Source: an uncultured Bacilli bacterium
Lineage (GTDB): Bacteria > Bacillota_I > Bacilli_A > RF39 > UBA660
Reading direction: 5' to 3'
DNA: 64,000 nt
Assembly: GCA_934149515.1 (NCBI GenBank)
Contig: CAKPFD010000002.1
Span: 104,488-168,487, forward strand
A program made the position numbers and the translations under genes. The notes below the pieces were generated by a model that made no database searches, was not told where the DNA came from, and saw nothing but the letters and a program-made list of their open reading frames with translations. Positions 27,233 through 35,363 of this stretch are shown piece by piece (the first letter of the stretch is position 1; each line of letters starts with the position of its first letter).

Positions 27233-27408
27233 AAAGTGATTGGACATTAACGCCCAGTTCATGGCTTAGCAATTATGCAAGAATATTACAAATGAGTTCT
27301 CGTGATGTAGGTGGTATTTGTCCCAGTATGTTCCTAAAATCAAATGTCATCATAACAGGTGGTGATGGTACCAAGGAAAACCCATTCGAAATAGCACTTG
27401 CAAGTTAG
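27209..27408 (+). pseudogene. frameshifted 3' end of the 25475 surface gene
   Basis: One extra T in the T5 run would continue the protein as FTYNDEIESDWTLTPSSW and on to GGDGTKENPFEIALAS with TAG at 27406-27408, directly followed by a terminator. This matches the C terminus of the paralogue at 16440. The intact tail and terminator argue for a recent mutation, phase variation or a sequence error rather than long decay. Confidence 0.75.
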
Positions 27409-27428
27409 GAAGATATCTTCCTTTTTTT
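27407..27428 (+). terminator. terminator of the 25475 surface gene
   Basis: AGGAAG / CTTCCT stem with an ATAT loop and T run, beginning at the restored stop codon. Confidence 0.65.
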
Positions 27429-27452
27429 GGTTACTGCTAATAATATTTTTCC

Positions 27453-27481
27453 TTGAACTTACCCATAAATAATGATAGAAT
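27453..27481 (+). promoter_or_regulatory. promoter of the ireB operon
   Basis: TTGAAC (27453-27458), 17-bp spacer, TAGAAT (27476-27481), 27 bp upstream of the ireB start. Confidence 0.45.
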
Positions 27482-27508
27482 AAAATTAGTAATTGTAGAG
27501 GTGATAAT

Positions 27509-27757
27509 ATGAATCAAGATCAAACAATGTTATTTCATCTAGATAACACTTCCTCAAAAGAAGTACATAGAATCTTAAAGGAAGTATATCAATCCTTAAA
27601 AGAACGTGGCTATAATCCAATTAATCAAATTGTTGGTTATTTAGTCAGCGGTGATTTGGGGTATATTTCTAGCTATCAAGGTGCAAGAGGAAAAATGCAA
27701 GCCTTAGATCGTAGTAGAATCCTAGAAGTGTTGCTAACGGATGTGATCTTAAAGTAA
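27509..27757 (+). CDS. ireB: IreB family regulatory phosphoprotein
   Basis: An 82-residue protein almost entirely the IreB/YrzL (UPF0297) fold: ERGYNPINQIVGYLVSGDLGYISSYQGAR then a DRSRILEVLL helix. In Enterococcus IreB is phosphorylated by the PASTA kinase IreK on N-terminal Thr residues and tunes cell-wall stress resistance; Thr6-like residues are present near the start here. The start codon of ruvX overlaps the stop. Order ireB-ruvX-yrzB-mltG-trmR matches Bacillus yrzL-yrrK-yrzB-yrrL-yrrM. Confidence 0.92.
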   Translation: MNQDQTMLFHLDNTSSKEVHRILKEVYQSLKERGYNPINQIVGYLVSGDLGYISSYQGARGKMQALDRSRILEVLLTDVILK

Positions 27758-28170
27758 TGCGCTATTTAGGACTTGATTTTGGTACAAAAACGATTGGTCT
27801 TGCGATCAGTGATAGAACAGGATTGATTGCTACTAGTTATCAAGTATTAAGACATGATAATGATCCTAGTACCTGTCTTCCTGCTTTAGAAGAAATTATC
27901 AAAAAAGAACAAATAGAAGCCTTGGTATTAGGATATCCAAAAAATATGAACAACACAATTGGCCCAAGAGCAAAAGCTACACTTGACTTTCAAAGCAAAT
28001 TGCAAGATACTTTTTCTCTTCCAGTTTTCTTAGAAGATGAACGCCTAAGTACTGTAAGTGCAGAGCAAACCTTGATAAAAGCCAATATGCAACGAAAAAA
28101 ACGAAAAGAAGTTATTGATTCTGTTGCGGCTACAATTATACTACAAGCATATTTAGATAAAAGGAGATAA
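27757..28170 (+). CDS. ruvX: RuvX/YqgF putative Holliday junction resolvase
   Basis: A 137-residue RNase H-fold nuclease. MRYLGLDFGTKTIGLAISD carries the first catalytic Asp, LGYPKNMNNTIGPRA the family-typical middle motif, EDERLSTVSAEQ the Glu-containing motif and VIDSVAATIILQAYL the last Asp. YqgF-type enzymes act in 16S rRNA 3' maturation in some bacteria and are proposed Holliday-junction resolvases. Overlaps ireB by one base. Confidence 0.93.
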   Translation: MRYLGLDFGTKTIGLAISDRTGLIATSYQVLRHDNDPSTCLPALEEIIKKEQIEALVLGYPKNMNNTIGPRAKATLDFQSKLQDTFSLPVFLEDERLSTVSAEQTLIKANMQRKKRKEVIDSVAATIILQAYLDKRR

Positions 28171-28173
28171 AAA

Positions 28174-28485
28174 ATGAACGATAAAGACGAAATGATGGGA
28201 AAGAGCAATTTTATAAGTAATCAGCTAATTATAGGTGACACAGTATATGATGTGTTATTCACTTTTGATAGTGATGAAACTAATAAAAGTTACATTGCCT
28301 TTACCGATAACTCACAAGATGAAAACGGAAACACTCAAGTAATTGCAAAGGTTTACACTATTATAGGAGATAACGAAATAAAATTTGAGGAGATTGAAAC
28401 AGATAAAGAATGGAAGATAGTTGAAGCGGTTTTAGATGAAATTCAAGAAGCAATAAATGATCCGAATAATACAGATGAGCAATAA
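28174..28485 (+). CDS. yrzB: DUF1292 (YrzB-like) protein
   Basis: A 103-residue acidic protein of the DUF1292 family. ISNQLIIGDTVYDVLFTFDSDETNKSYIAFTD is the recognisable core and EWKIVEAVLDEI the C-terminal helix. Function unknown; almost always next to ruvX in Bacillota. The RBS AAAGGAGA overlaps the end of ruvX. Confidence 0.85.
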   Translation: MNDKDEMMGKSNFISNQLIIGDTVYDVLFTFDSDETNKSYIAFTDNSQDENGNTQVIAKVYTIIGDNEIKFEEIETDKEWKIVEAVLDEIQEAINDPNNTDEQ

Positions 28486-28497
28486 TACTCATCTTTT
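28474..28497 (+). terminator. weak terminator after yrzB
   Basis: GATGAG / CTCATC stem with an 8-nt loop and T4 run. It overlaps the last codons of yrzB and may only attenuate read-through into mltG. Confidence 0.4.
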
Positions 28498-28521
28498 CAT
28501 CATAAAAAGGGAAGTGATTGT

Positions 28522-29586
28522 GTGAAGAAAACGCGCATTTTAGCTGTTTTTTGTGCCATCGTTGGAGTCTTGATGATTACGTTATTTCTTTATTATCAAT
28601 ACCAACTCTTGCCAGCAGATAAAACCTCAAAAGCCGATATAGAAGTGATTATTCCATCTGGGATGACGACAGACAGTATAGCAACAATATTAGAAAAGAA
28701 AGGCTTAATTAAGAGCAAAACATTTTTTAAAGTTTACTTAAAACTAAATCATGTAACCTCTTTGAAGGCTTCAACTTATACCTTGAAAAAAAATATGTCC
28801 TTAAATAAAATTGTTGAACAATTAGAAAAAGGCAACACTTATAACGCAAATGCTGTAAGTTTAACGTTTCAAGAAGGAAAAACCATTACCGATTATGCAA
28901 CCTTAATTGAAAGTAAAACAGCAATATCAAAAGCAGAGTTTCTAGCAAAAATGAAAGATGAAACCTATATAAGAACCTTAATTGATTCTTATTGGTTTTT
29001 GACAGAAGATATTTTAAATCCTGATATCTACTATCCACTAGAAGGATATCTTGCTCCAGATACATATGAATTTATCAACCAACAAGTAAGTATTGAGGAA
29101 ATTGTTAAAAAGCTGTTAGATCAAGAAGAAAAAAATTTAGAAAAGAACAAGCAAACCTTACAAGCTAAGAATATTCATCAAACTCTAACCCTTGCTTCTA
29201 TTACCGAATTAGAAGGTGTAACAAGTAGCGATCGTAAAAAAATTGTCGGTGTTTTTCAAAATCGTCTAGCTAAGGGAATGAATTTAGGAAGCGATGTAAC
29301 AACATATTATGCTTTTCAACAAACAATGGATAAAGATTTGACTTCCACAATGTTTAATACTTATAATCCATACAATACAAGAAGTGAAAAAATGGCGGGA
29401 AAACTTCCAGTAGGACCAATATGTAACCCCTCAAAAGAAAGCATCGAAGCCGCACTTCACCCAACAGCAAGCGATAACTTGTATTTTGTGGCAGATAAAA
29501 ATGGGAAAGTATATTATACCAAAACACAGCAGGAACATAATGCAAAAGTAAAAGAATTGAAAGAAAATGGTGACTGGATATGGTAG
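28522..29586 (+). CDS. mltG: endolytic murein transglycosylase MltG
   Basis: A 354-residue YceG-like protein: one N-terminal membrane helix, a LysM-like IPSGMTTDSIATILEKKGLIKS region, then the catalytic domain with SITELEG (the Glu of the active site) and LGSDVTTYYAF. AGKLPVGPICNPSKESIEAALHP is the conserved C-terminal stretch. It cuts nascent glycan strands and so helps terminate peptidoglycan chains, consistent with co-localisation with the cell-wall regulator IreB. GTG start 28522 with GAAGTGA upstream. Overlaps trmR. Confidence 0.93.
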   Translation: MKKTRILAVFCAIVGVLMITLFLYYQYQLLPADKTSKADIEVIIPSGMTTDSIATILEKKGLIKSKTFFKVYLKLNHVTSLKASTYTLKKNMSLNKIVEQLEKGNTYNANAVSLTFQEGKTITDYATLIESKTAISKAEFLAKMKDETYIRTLIDSYWFLTEDILNPDIYYPLEGYLAPDTYEFINQQVSIEEIVKKLLDQEEKNLEKNKQTLQAKNIHQTLTLASITELEGVTSSDRKKIVGVFQNRLAKGMNLGSDVTTYYAFQQTMDKDLTSTMFNTYNPYNTRSEKMAGKLPVGPICNPSKESIEAALHPTASDNLYFVADKNGKVYYTKTQQEHNAKVKELKENGDWIW

Positions 29587-30176
29587 GAGATAACTACAAA
29601 ATAATAAAAGAAATCAAAAAAGAAGCAAAAGAAAATAAAGTACCGATTATGGAAGATGATGGAATTGATTTTTTAACCACTTTTATCATTAAACACCAAA
29701 TAAAAAATGTCTTAGAAATTGGAACTGCAGTAGGGTATTCAGCAATTATGATGGCCTTAGCAAATCCAAAAGTAAAAATCACTTCAATCGAACGAGACGA
29801 AAAAAGATATTTAGAAGCAGTAAAAAACATCAAAAAACTAGGCTTAGAAAATCGAATTACCTTGCTATTTCGTGATGCTTTAACTGTAAAGTTACAAGAT
29901 ACCTTTGATTTAGTATTTATTGACGCTGCTAAAGCACAAAATATTAAATTTTTCGAGTTATTTTCAAGAAATTTACAAGATGGTGGCTACATTATTACCG
30001 ATAATATGTATTTTCACGGCTTAGTAGAAAAAAACGAAAAAGAAATTGAAAGCCATAACGTTAGAGGAATCGTTCGTAAAATCAAAGAATATATAAAATT
30101 TTTAAAAGAAAATGAAGATTATGAAACAACTATTATGCCAATAGGCGATGGAATAGCGGTTAGTAAGAAAAGATAA
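29580..30176 (+). CDS. trmR: SAM-dependent O-methyltransferase, TrmR-like
   Basis: A 198-residue class I methyltransferase: VLEIGTAVGYSAIMMA (SAM motif I), an acidic SIERDEKRY, DLVFIDAAKAQNIKFFE (metal-binding Asp) and IITDNMYFHG. The family resembles catechol O-methyltransferases, but the position after mltG matches Bacillus TrmR (YrrM), which methylates 5-hydroxyuridine at tRNA position 34. The start overlaps mltG by seven bases. Confidence 0.85.
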   Translation: MVGDNYKIIKEIKKEAKENKVPIMEDDGIDFLTTFIIKHQIKNVLEIGTAVGYSAIMMALANPKVKITSIERDEKRYLEAVKNIKKLGLENRITLLFRDALTVKLQDTFDLVFIDAAKAQNIKFFELFSRNLQDGGYIITDNMYFHGLVEKNEKEIESHNVRGIVRKIKEYIKFLKENEDYETTIMPIGDGIAVSKKR

Positions 30177-30187
30177 GAGGTGAAAAT

Positions 30188-31237
30188 ATGTTTATATTAG
30201 AAATAACATCAGAAAGTTGCAATGATTTAGTATTAGCTAAAATTTTATCCTTACTGCACACTATATTTAACATTATAGGAATAGCAGTTCCAATATTGCT
30301 AACAGTATCAGCTGTCATATCTTTGATTTCCATGCTAACAAATCCTGAACAAAAAGATGGAATGAAAAAAATTATCAATAAATTTATGGCAGCCGTTATT
30401 GTCTTCTTTATTCCAACCATAACCGATCTTGCTATTCAATTAGTACCAGGTACTAGTTTTAGTGTCAGTGCTTGTTGGAAAACAGCCGATAATGCTGCCA
30501 GCAATATTACCTATGCAAATACAGATGAGCAATCTAACTGGAAAAAATCCTCAAAAGGAGATTTGGGTGGCAATCTACAATTGTTAGAAAAGTATGCTAA
30601 TACTGCTAACATCAGTAGTAACACTGGTGATACTAGCAATAATAGCGGAGGAACTACTAATACTTCTGCAAGTTGTGATGCACAAGTACCAAACATAATT
30701 TTTGATGGAACATTTACTACCAATGCGATGCCAATACCAGTTTATTTTCAAGATAAACCAGGTTGTGACTGGGGAGAGTTCAGAAAAGGCCAAACAGTCG
30801 CTGGAGGTGGTTGTGGTTTTACCTCTCTTGCTATGATATTAAGTTATTTAACTGGTAAAACAATAACTCCTGGTGATATGGCAAAAAGATATCCTAGTTA
30901 TTATAATAATAAGAAAGGAATGGCGCATATTTTGGTAGATATTTCTGCACGTGATTATGGGCTAAAAAAACCGAAAGAAATCTCTGCAAATGATGTGAGG
31001 GCCGCTTTAAAAAATGGTCATCCTGTCTTAGCAAGAGGGGAAGGAAATGACAATTCTAATGGGTTATTTAGTGTAGGACCACATTTTATTGTTTTGAGAG
31101 CTATTGATGGCCATGAAGGTATATATATTAACAATCCAACTTGGGACCGTAGAGCTGAAAATACACAGCCATTTACGCTAAGGACAATAAAAAAGTGGGC
31201 AACTAAATATTGGTCATTTCCAGCTAAAGCAAATTAG
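30188..31237 (+). CDS. VirB2/TrbC-like membrane domain fused to a C39-like cysteine peptidase
   Basis: A 349-residue two-part protein. Residues 1-95 have two hydrophobic helices separated by TNPEQKDGMKKIINK, the pattern of small TrbC/VirB2-like pilin or integral-membrane proteins common in uncultured Bacillota. A Ser/Asn/Thr-rich linker (about 115-165) leads to a C39-like (peptidase_C39_2) domain with Cys209 in GGGCGFTSLAMIL, His299 in VGPHFIVL and a following NNPTW Asn. The peptidase should face outward. Such peptidases usually cleave double-glycine leaders or cell-wall peptides; no such substrate is obvious here. RBS GAGGTG. Confidence 0.65.
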   Translation: MFILEITSESCNDLVLAKILSLLHTIFNIIGIAVPILLTVSAVISLISMLTNPEQKDGMKKIINKFMAAVIVFFIPTITDLAIQLVPGTSFSVSACWKTADNAASNITYANTDEQSNWKKSSKGDLGGNLQLLEKYANTANISSNTGDTSNNSGGTTNTSASCDAQVPNIIFDGTFTTNAMPIPVYFQDKPGCDWGEFRKGQTVAGGGCGFTSLAMILSYLTGKTITPGDMAKRYPSYYNNKKGMAHILVDISARDYGLKKPKEISANDVRAALKNGHPVLARGEGNDNSNGLFSVGPHFIVLRAIDGHEGIYINNPTWDRRAENTQPFTLRTIKKWATKYWSFPAKAN

Positions 31238-31250
31238 TATGAGGTGAAAT

Positions 31251-31664
31251 ATGAAAATGAATAAGAAAAAACTAATCATTTTAGGTTCTATTATAGCAAT
31301 ACTTGCCCTAATGATCACTTGCCTTTTTATGTACTTTAATGTTACTTATCAAGCACCAATTGAAGCCTTGAAAAAGAAAGATAAAAATCTATCGCGCCAA
31401 ACTTTAATGAAACTAGAAACTGCTTATACTAAAAAATTAGAAGAAAGACATTTAACTGATCAAAAAATCACTTACTATAAAAAAACAAATTCGTTAGATG
31501 ATAGAAAATATAGTGGCTATTTTATTAGTGAAGAAGATTACGTTTACAAATTTACCTTTGATTTAGATACTCTAGAGGTAAAACTAATTGAGTATTCTCA
31601 ACAGAATGAAGTAGTAAAATTTCAAGTAAAATCAAGTAATAATACTGATAAAAATGTACAATAG
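31251..31664 (+). CDS. membrane-anchored hypothetical protein
   Basis: A 137-residue protein: one N-terminal membrane helix (IILGSIIAILALMITCLFMYF) then about 100 residues of soluble domain with charged helix and beta strands, probably extracytoplasmic. Family not recognised. It is 13 bp after the C39-like gene and 9 bp before the next membrane-anchored gene, so the three probably form an operon concerned with the cell envelope. GAGGTG RBS; ATG 31251 or 31257 are both possible. Confidence 0.6.
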   Translation: MKMNKKKLIILGSIIAILALMITCLFMYFNVTYQAPIEALKKKDKNLSRQTLMKLETAYTKKLEERHLTDQKITYYKKTNSLDDRKYSGYFISEEDYVYKFTFDLDTLEVKLIEYSQQNEVVKFQVKSSNNTDKNVQ

Positions 31665-31673
31665 GAGGCAAAG

Positions 31674-32375
31674 ATGGAAGAAGAAAAACAACAAAAAATT
31701 ATTAAATGGTTTATTGTCGGTATCATTATAATTGCTGTTTTACTACTAATTTCATTTATCTTAACCAAACAAAATAATAAAAAAAATAAAATTAGTGATT
31801 ATGTTAGTGAACAAGCAACTTATAAAGCTACCAATACAGGTCTAACATCAACATTACCAGCATTAACATTAGATAGTGAAGATGCAAAAAACATCAATGC
31901 TAAAATAAAAGAAGAATATACTGCAACCATTCAAAAGAAAAACACACAATTTACCTATCAAGCAAGTCTTAATAAAAAATATATTTCACTAGCGATTATG
32001 GTAAACAAAGTAGAAAATAAAGGATATCCATATACAACCATTAAGACATATAACTTTGATAAAAAAACAGGTGCATTAGTAGATGATGAAACATTACTAA
32101 ATGAGTTTCAAACATCCATTGATAAAATTGCTGCTTCTTTTGAAAATAAAATGAAAACAATGTATGAAGAAGAAGTAGAAGGAACCTATTTAAATGAAAG
32201 TGAATGTAATTATGATTGCTTTTTACAAGCTAGAAATGTGACAAACTATCAAGATGATATTCATCTATACGTAAGAAATAATCAACTAGTTTATTATCGT
32301 CCATTCATTATTTTCTCAAGCTTTAATGACGATGATTACTATCGCTATCAAAATTTTCTTTTTAACATAAAGTAA
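31674..32375 (+). CDS. membrane-anchored DUF3298/RsiV-like protein
   Basis: A 233-residue protein with one N-terminal helix (FIVGIIIIAVLLLISFIL). The extracytoplasmic domain has PALTLDSEDAKNINAKIKEEY, then a strand region with TIKTYNFDKKTGALVDD, the pattern seen in DUF4163/DUF3298 regions of RsiV- or PdaC-like proteins. Those are lysozyme-binding anti-sigma or deacetylase-associated domains. The match is by eye only. A 10-bp-stem terminator follows the stop, ending this operon. Confidence 0.5.
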   Translation: MEEEKQQKIIKWFIVGIIIIAVLLLISFILTKQNNKKNKISDYVSEQATYKATNTGLTSTLPALTLDSEDAKNINAKIKEEYTATIQKKNTQFTYQASLNKKYISLAIMVNKVENKGYPYTTIKTYNFDKKTGALVDDETLLNEFQTSIDKIAASFENKMKTMYEEEVEGTYLNESECNYDCFLQARNVTNYQDDIHLYVRNNQLVYYRPFIIFSSFNDDDYYRYQNFLFNIK

Positions 32376-32404
32376 GATGCTTTCAACCATATCTTACTTT
32401 TTTC
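32369..32404 (+). terminator. terminator after the 30188-32375 operon
   Basis: A perfect 10-bp stem AAAGTAAGAT (32369-32378) / ATCTTACTTT (32391-32400) and T run. Confidence 0.75.
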
Positions 32405-32477
32405 TTTGAAAAAGTTCTTGACGAACATATTTTCGTAAGATATAATAAAACAGAAACCAAAGCCAAGGAGGAAGAAG

Positions 32478-33206
32478 ATGAATAAATGTGCTATTATAAC
32501 AGGAGCTTCTAGTAAAATAGGACAACAAACTGCCATTTTATTTGCCCAAAACGGTTACGATCTAGTGCTTCATTACCACCAAGATGAAACGACCATTCAA
32601 AAGCTAAAAAAAGAAATAGAAAAAAATTATAAAACATCCATACTGATTGTCCAGGCAGATTTAAATAAAGAGGAGCAAATAACAGCTTTGTGTAATACTA
32701 TAGTAAGCAAATTCCCTCAAATTGATGTCATAGTTCATAATGCAGCAATTGCTCTAGATAGTATTCTAGAAATGAAAACCGAAAAAACATTTAAAGAAAC
32801 CTTTCAAGTGAACACCATAGCACCATTTCTAATTACCAAACATCTCATGAAATTTCTAAAGAAGGATGCATCTATCATTTTCGTTTCCTCAACAAATGCG
32901 ATAGATACCTATTATCAAGAAAGTATAGAATATGATGCTTCTAAAGCTGCCTTGATTTCCTTAGCACATAACCTTGCTACTTCCTTAGCACCAATAAGAG
33001 TTAACACCATAGCACCAGGATGGGTTGACACAAAAATGAATGAAACATTAACAGATGAATTTAAACAAAAAGAAATCAATAAAATTTTATTAAAGCGCTT
33101 TGCTAAACCAGAAGAAATAGCTAAAGTCATTTGTTTTATAGCAAGCGAAGCAACCTATGTAAATGATAGCATAATAAGAGTAGATGGAGGTGTCAATAGA
33201 TGTTAG
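32478..33206 (+). CDS. ymfI: SDR-family reductase, YmfI-like (EF-P 5-aminopentanone reductase)
   Basis: A 242-residue short-chain dehydrogenase/reductase. The nucleotide-binding turn is GASSKIG (residues 9-15), followed by VHNAAIA, catalytic Ser in FVSSTNAID and YDASK (about 152-156). GWVDT follows. In Bacillus YmfI reduces 5-aminopentanone on Lys of translation factor EF-P. The overlapping downstream gene is a YnbB-like PLP enzyme, also linked genetically to EF-P modification, and two M16 proteins of the same pathway (ymfF, ymfH) are 8 kb away. A FabG-like fatty-acid role is the alternative. Confidence 0.75.
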   Translation: MNKCAIITGASSKIGQQTAILFAQNGYDLVLHYHQDETTIQKLKKEIEKNYKTSILIVQADLNKEEQITALCNTIVSKFPQIDVIVHNAAIALDSILEMKTEKTFKETFQVNTIAPFLITKHLMKFLKKDASIIFVSSTNAIDTYYQESIEYDASKAALISLAHNLATSLAPIRVNTIAPGWVDTKMNETLTDEFKQKEINKILLKRFAKPEEIAKVICFIASEATYVNDSIIRVDGGVNRC

Positions 33207-34432
33207 AAAAATTAATATATGAAACAGAATTAGAAATTCAAACAAAACTACAAGAAATAGATAAACAAGAACAAATCAATAGCAAAAAAGTGTTAGGTGC
33301 TTTTCAACAAGAACAAGTAAGTGAAACAGACTTTAATAGCACTAATGGTTATGGTTATAATGATATAGGAAGAGATAAAATAGAAAGAATTGTTGCAAGA
33401 ATATTTGAATGTGAAGATGCCTTAGTAAGAAATCAATTTATTTCTGGTTCACATGCTTTAACAGTAACTCTATTTGCACTTTTAAGACCTAATGATACCC
33501 TTATGAGTATTACTGGAAAGCCTTATGATACGTTAGATGAAGTGATTGGTATCAAAGATAATCCCTCATCTTTAAAAGCCTTTGGAATCTCTTATGAACA
33601 AATAGACCTAAAAGATAACGCTTTTGATACAGAAAAAATCATCAAAACCTTACAAACTAAAAAAATTAAAGTGATCGAAATTCAACGCTCAAGAGGGTAT
33701 TCAACAAGAAATACACTTTCAATAAAAGCTTTAGAAGATATCATTAAAGAAATTAGAAAAGTAGATAAAAATGTTATTATTATGGTAGACAATTGTTATT
33801 GCGAATTAGTAGAAGAAAAAGAACCGACGATGGTGGGAGCTGATATTATCGTTGGATCCTTAATTAAAAACCTAGGTGGTGGGATTGCACCAAATGGTGC
33901 TTATGTTGCTGGAAAAGAAAAATATATTAAACTTGTTGCCGAACGACTAACATTACCAGGTGAAGGAAAAGAAGTGGGACCAACACTTGGAATTAACCGT
34001 TCTATTTTACAAGGTTTATTTATGGCACCAAGTGTTGTAGCAGCAAGTCTTAAAACTGCATGCTTTACAGCTTGTCTGTTAGAAAAATTAGGCTATGATG
34101 TGAATCCTACTTGGCAAGAAAAAAGAAGTGATATCGTTCAAACCATTATCTTTCATCAAGAACAAGATCTAATAAAATACTGTCAAGGAATACAACAAGC
34201 ATCACCAATTGATTCTTTCTCTTTACCAATTCCAGCACCAATGCCAGGTTATACTGATAAAGTTATTATGGCAAGTGGTTCTTTTACCCAAGGATCTTCT
34301 ATTGAACTAAGTTGCGATGGACCATTACGTCCACCTTATATTGCCTATCAACAAGGTGCTCTTACATTTTCTTATGGAAAACTAGGTGTCATCAATGCTT
34401 GCACTTATCTTCTAGCTTCAAAATCGGAATAA
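33200..34432 (+). CDS. ynbB: YnbB-family PLP-dependent enzyme
   Basis: A 410-residue fold-type-I PLP enzyme of the YnbB/aluminium-resistance/methionine-gamma-lyase-like family. NGYGYNDIGRDKIERIVARIF and QFISGSHALTVTLFALLRPND are family signatures. VDNCYCELVEEKEP holds the PLP-ring Asp, and GSLIKNLGGGIAPNG carries the Schiff-base Lys near residue 223. Overlaps ymfI by seven bases. In Bacillus ynbB is one of several genes needed for full EF-P modification; the biochemical step is not settled. Confidence 0.85.
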   Translation: MLEKLIYETELEIQTKLQEIDKQEQINSKKVLGAFQQEQVSETDFNSTNGYGYNDIGRDKIERIVARIFECEDALVRNQFISGSHALTVTLFALLRPNDTLMSITGKPYDTLDEVIGIKDNPSSLKAFGISYEQIDLKDNAFDTEKIIKTLQTKKIKVIEIQRSRGYSTRNTLSIKALEDIIKEIRKVDKNVIIMVDNCYCELVEEKEPTMVGADIIVGSLIKNLGGGIAPNGAYVAGKEKYIKLVAERLTLPGEGKEVGPTLGINRSILQGLFMAPSVVAASLKTACFTACLLEKLGYDVNPTWQEKRSDIVQTIIFHQEQDLIKYCQGIQQASPIDSFSLPIPAPMPGYTDKVIMASGSFTQGSSIELSCDGPLRPPYIAYQQGALTFSYGKLGVINACTYLLASKSE

Positions 34433-34446
34433 ATTAAAATCTTTCT

Positions 34447-34455
34447 CATACAGTA
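34447..34455 (+). promoter_or_regulatory. CATANNNTA element upstream of spoIIIAH-like gene
   Basis: CATACAGTA 23 bp before the start codon. It resembles the -10 box of mother-cell sigma factors (sigma-E/K). No clear -35 is visible, so this is suggestive only. Confidence 0.35.
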
Positions 34456-34477
34456 TAGTAGTTTGAGGAGGAAGAAA

Positions 34478-34972
34478 ATGATAAGTAAACAAAATTTATG
34501 GTTTTTAACATTATTCAGTTTAATACTAGTACTAAGTATTTATTATATTACCATGCCAAATGATTTGTTAGTTGCTAAAAATGCTACAAAAGAGAACAAA
34601 ACAACTGAAACAACAACCATTGAAGAAAGCGATAATCTAACGGCTTTACGCGTAAGCCTAGAAGAAGAACGAGATGCTACAAAAGCCGAATTAAAAGCAA
34701 CAATGACGAATGAAGAAGCAACAACAGAAGAAAAAAATAACGCTTACGAACAATTAAAATATTTAAATGAAGTAGAAGGAAAAGAAGAAAAACTAGAAAA
34801 GTTAATAAAAGATACTTATCAATTAAATAGCTTTGTTAAAATTGATAATAATCAAATAAAAGTAGTGGCGATCGCTAAAAAACATGATGTAACACTTGCT
34901 AATAATATTATGCGAACCCTACAAGCAGAATTTAAAGACAAGCAAGTCATAACTGTAAAATTTGAAAAATAA
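34478..34972 (+). CDS. spoIIIAH: SpoIIIAH-like stage III sporulation protein
   Basis: About 164 residues: MISKQNLWFLTLFSLILVLSI is a cytoplasmic start and single membrane helix, then a Glu/Thr-rich stalk (ESDNLTALRVSLEEERDATKAELK) and a C-terminal ring-building fold domain ending DKQVITVKFEK. This matches SpoIIIAH, whose outside domain binds SpoIIQ and forms the channel between mother cell and forespore. The usual spoIIIA operon (AA-AG) is not beside it. ATG 34478 with GAGGAGG upstream is chosen over TTG 34463. Confidence 0.75.
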   Translation: MISKQNLWFLTLFSLILVLSIYYITMPNDLLVAKNATKENKTTETTTIEESDNLTALRVSLEEERDATKAELKATMTNEEATTEEKNNAYEQLKYLNEVEGKEEKLEKLIKDTYQLNSFVKIDNNQIKVVAIAKKHDVTLANNIMRTLQAEFKDKQVITVKFEK

Positions 34973-34980
34973 TACAAATT

Positions 34981-35012
34981 AGGAATTTGTCCCACAACAA
35001 AATTCCTTTTTC
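34981..35012 (+). terminator. terminator after spoIIIAH-like gene
   Basis: AGGAATTT / AAATTCCT stem (extended by TGT/ACA) with T run from 35007. Confidence 0.55.
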
Positions 35013-35013
35013 T

Positions 35014-35022
35014 CATACTATA
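35014..35022 (+). promoter_or_regulatory. CATANNNTA element upstream of gerE
   Basis: CATACTATA 38 bp before gerE, matching the sigma-K-type -10 pattern. In Bacillus gerE itself is transcribed by sigma-K. Confidence 0.4.
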
Positions 35023-35059
35023 CTATGAAGCAACTATGTCAAAAGGGAAAGGGGATATT

Positions 35060-35266
35060 ATGCATAGAGGGATATTGACGCAAAGAGAAAAAGAAATATT
35101 TGAATTACTTGTATCAGGGCTTACAACAAAAGAAATAGCAACCACACTATCCATTAGTGAAAAAACAGTACGAAATCATATATCAAACGTTATGCAAAAA
35201 TTAGGAGTTAAAGGGCGCTCAAGTGCTGTTATAGAATTATTGAAGTTACAAGAAATTCACCTATAA
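35060..35266 (+). CDS. gerE: GerE-type sporulation transcription regulator
   Basis: A 68-residue LuxR-type helix-turn-helix with no receiver domain, the size and form of Bacillus GerE (74 residues). TTKEIATTLSISEKTVRNHISNVMQKLGVKGRSSAV is very close to GerE in the recognition helix and the following loop. GerE works late in the mother cell with sigma-K on coat genes. ATG 35060 is chosen for its purine-rich RBS (35041-35055); ATG 35036 would add eight residues. The surrounding SpoIIIAH-like and GerM genes support a sporulation role. Confidence 0.88.
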   Translation: MHRGILTQREKEIFELLVSGLTTKEIATTLSISEKTVRNHISNVMQKLGVKGRSSAVIELLKLQEIHL

Positions 35267-35363
35267 GAAAAAAGTATCACTAAGATATTTTTTTCTTGGA
35301 TTAAAAAGATAATCTAGAATTTATAAACCAATAAAATCATATTCTTTACTAAGGTGATAATGA

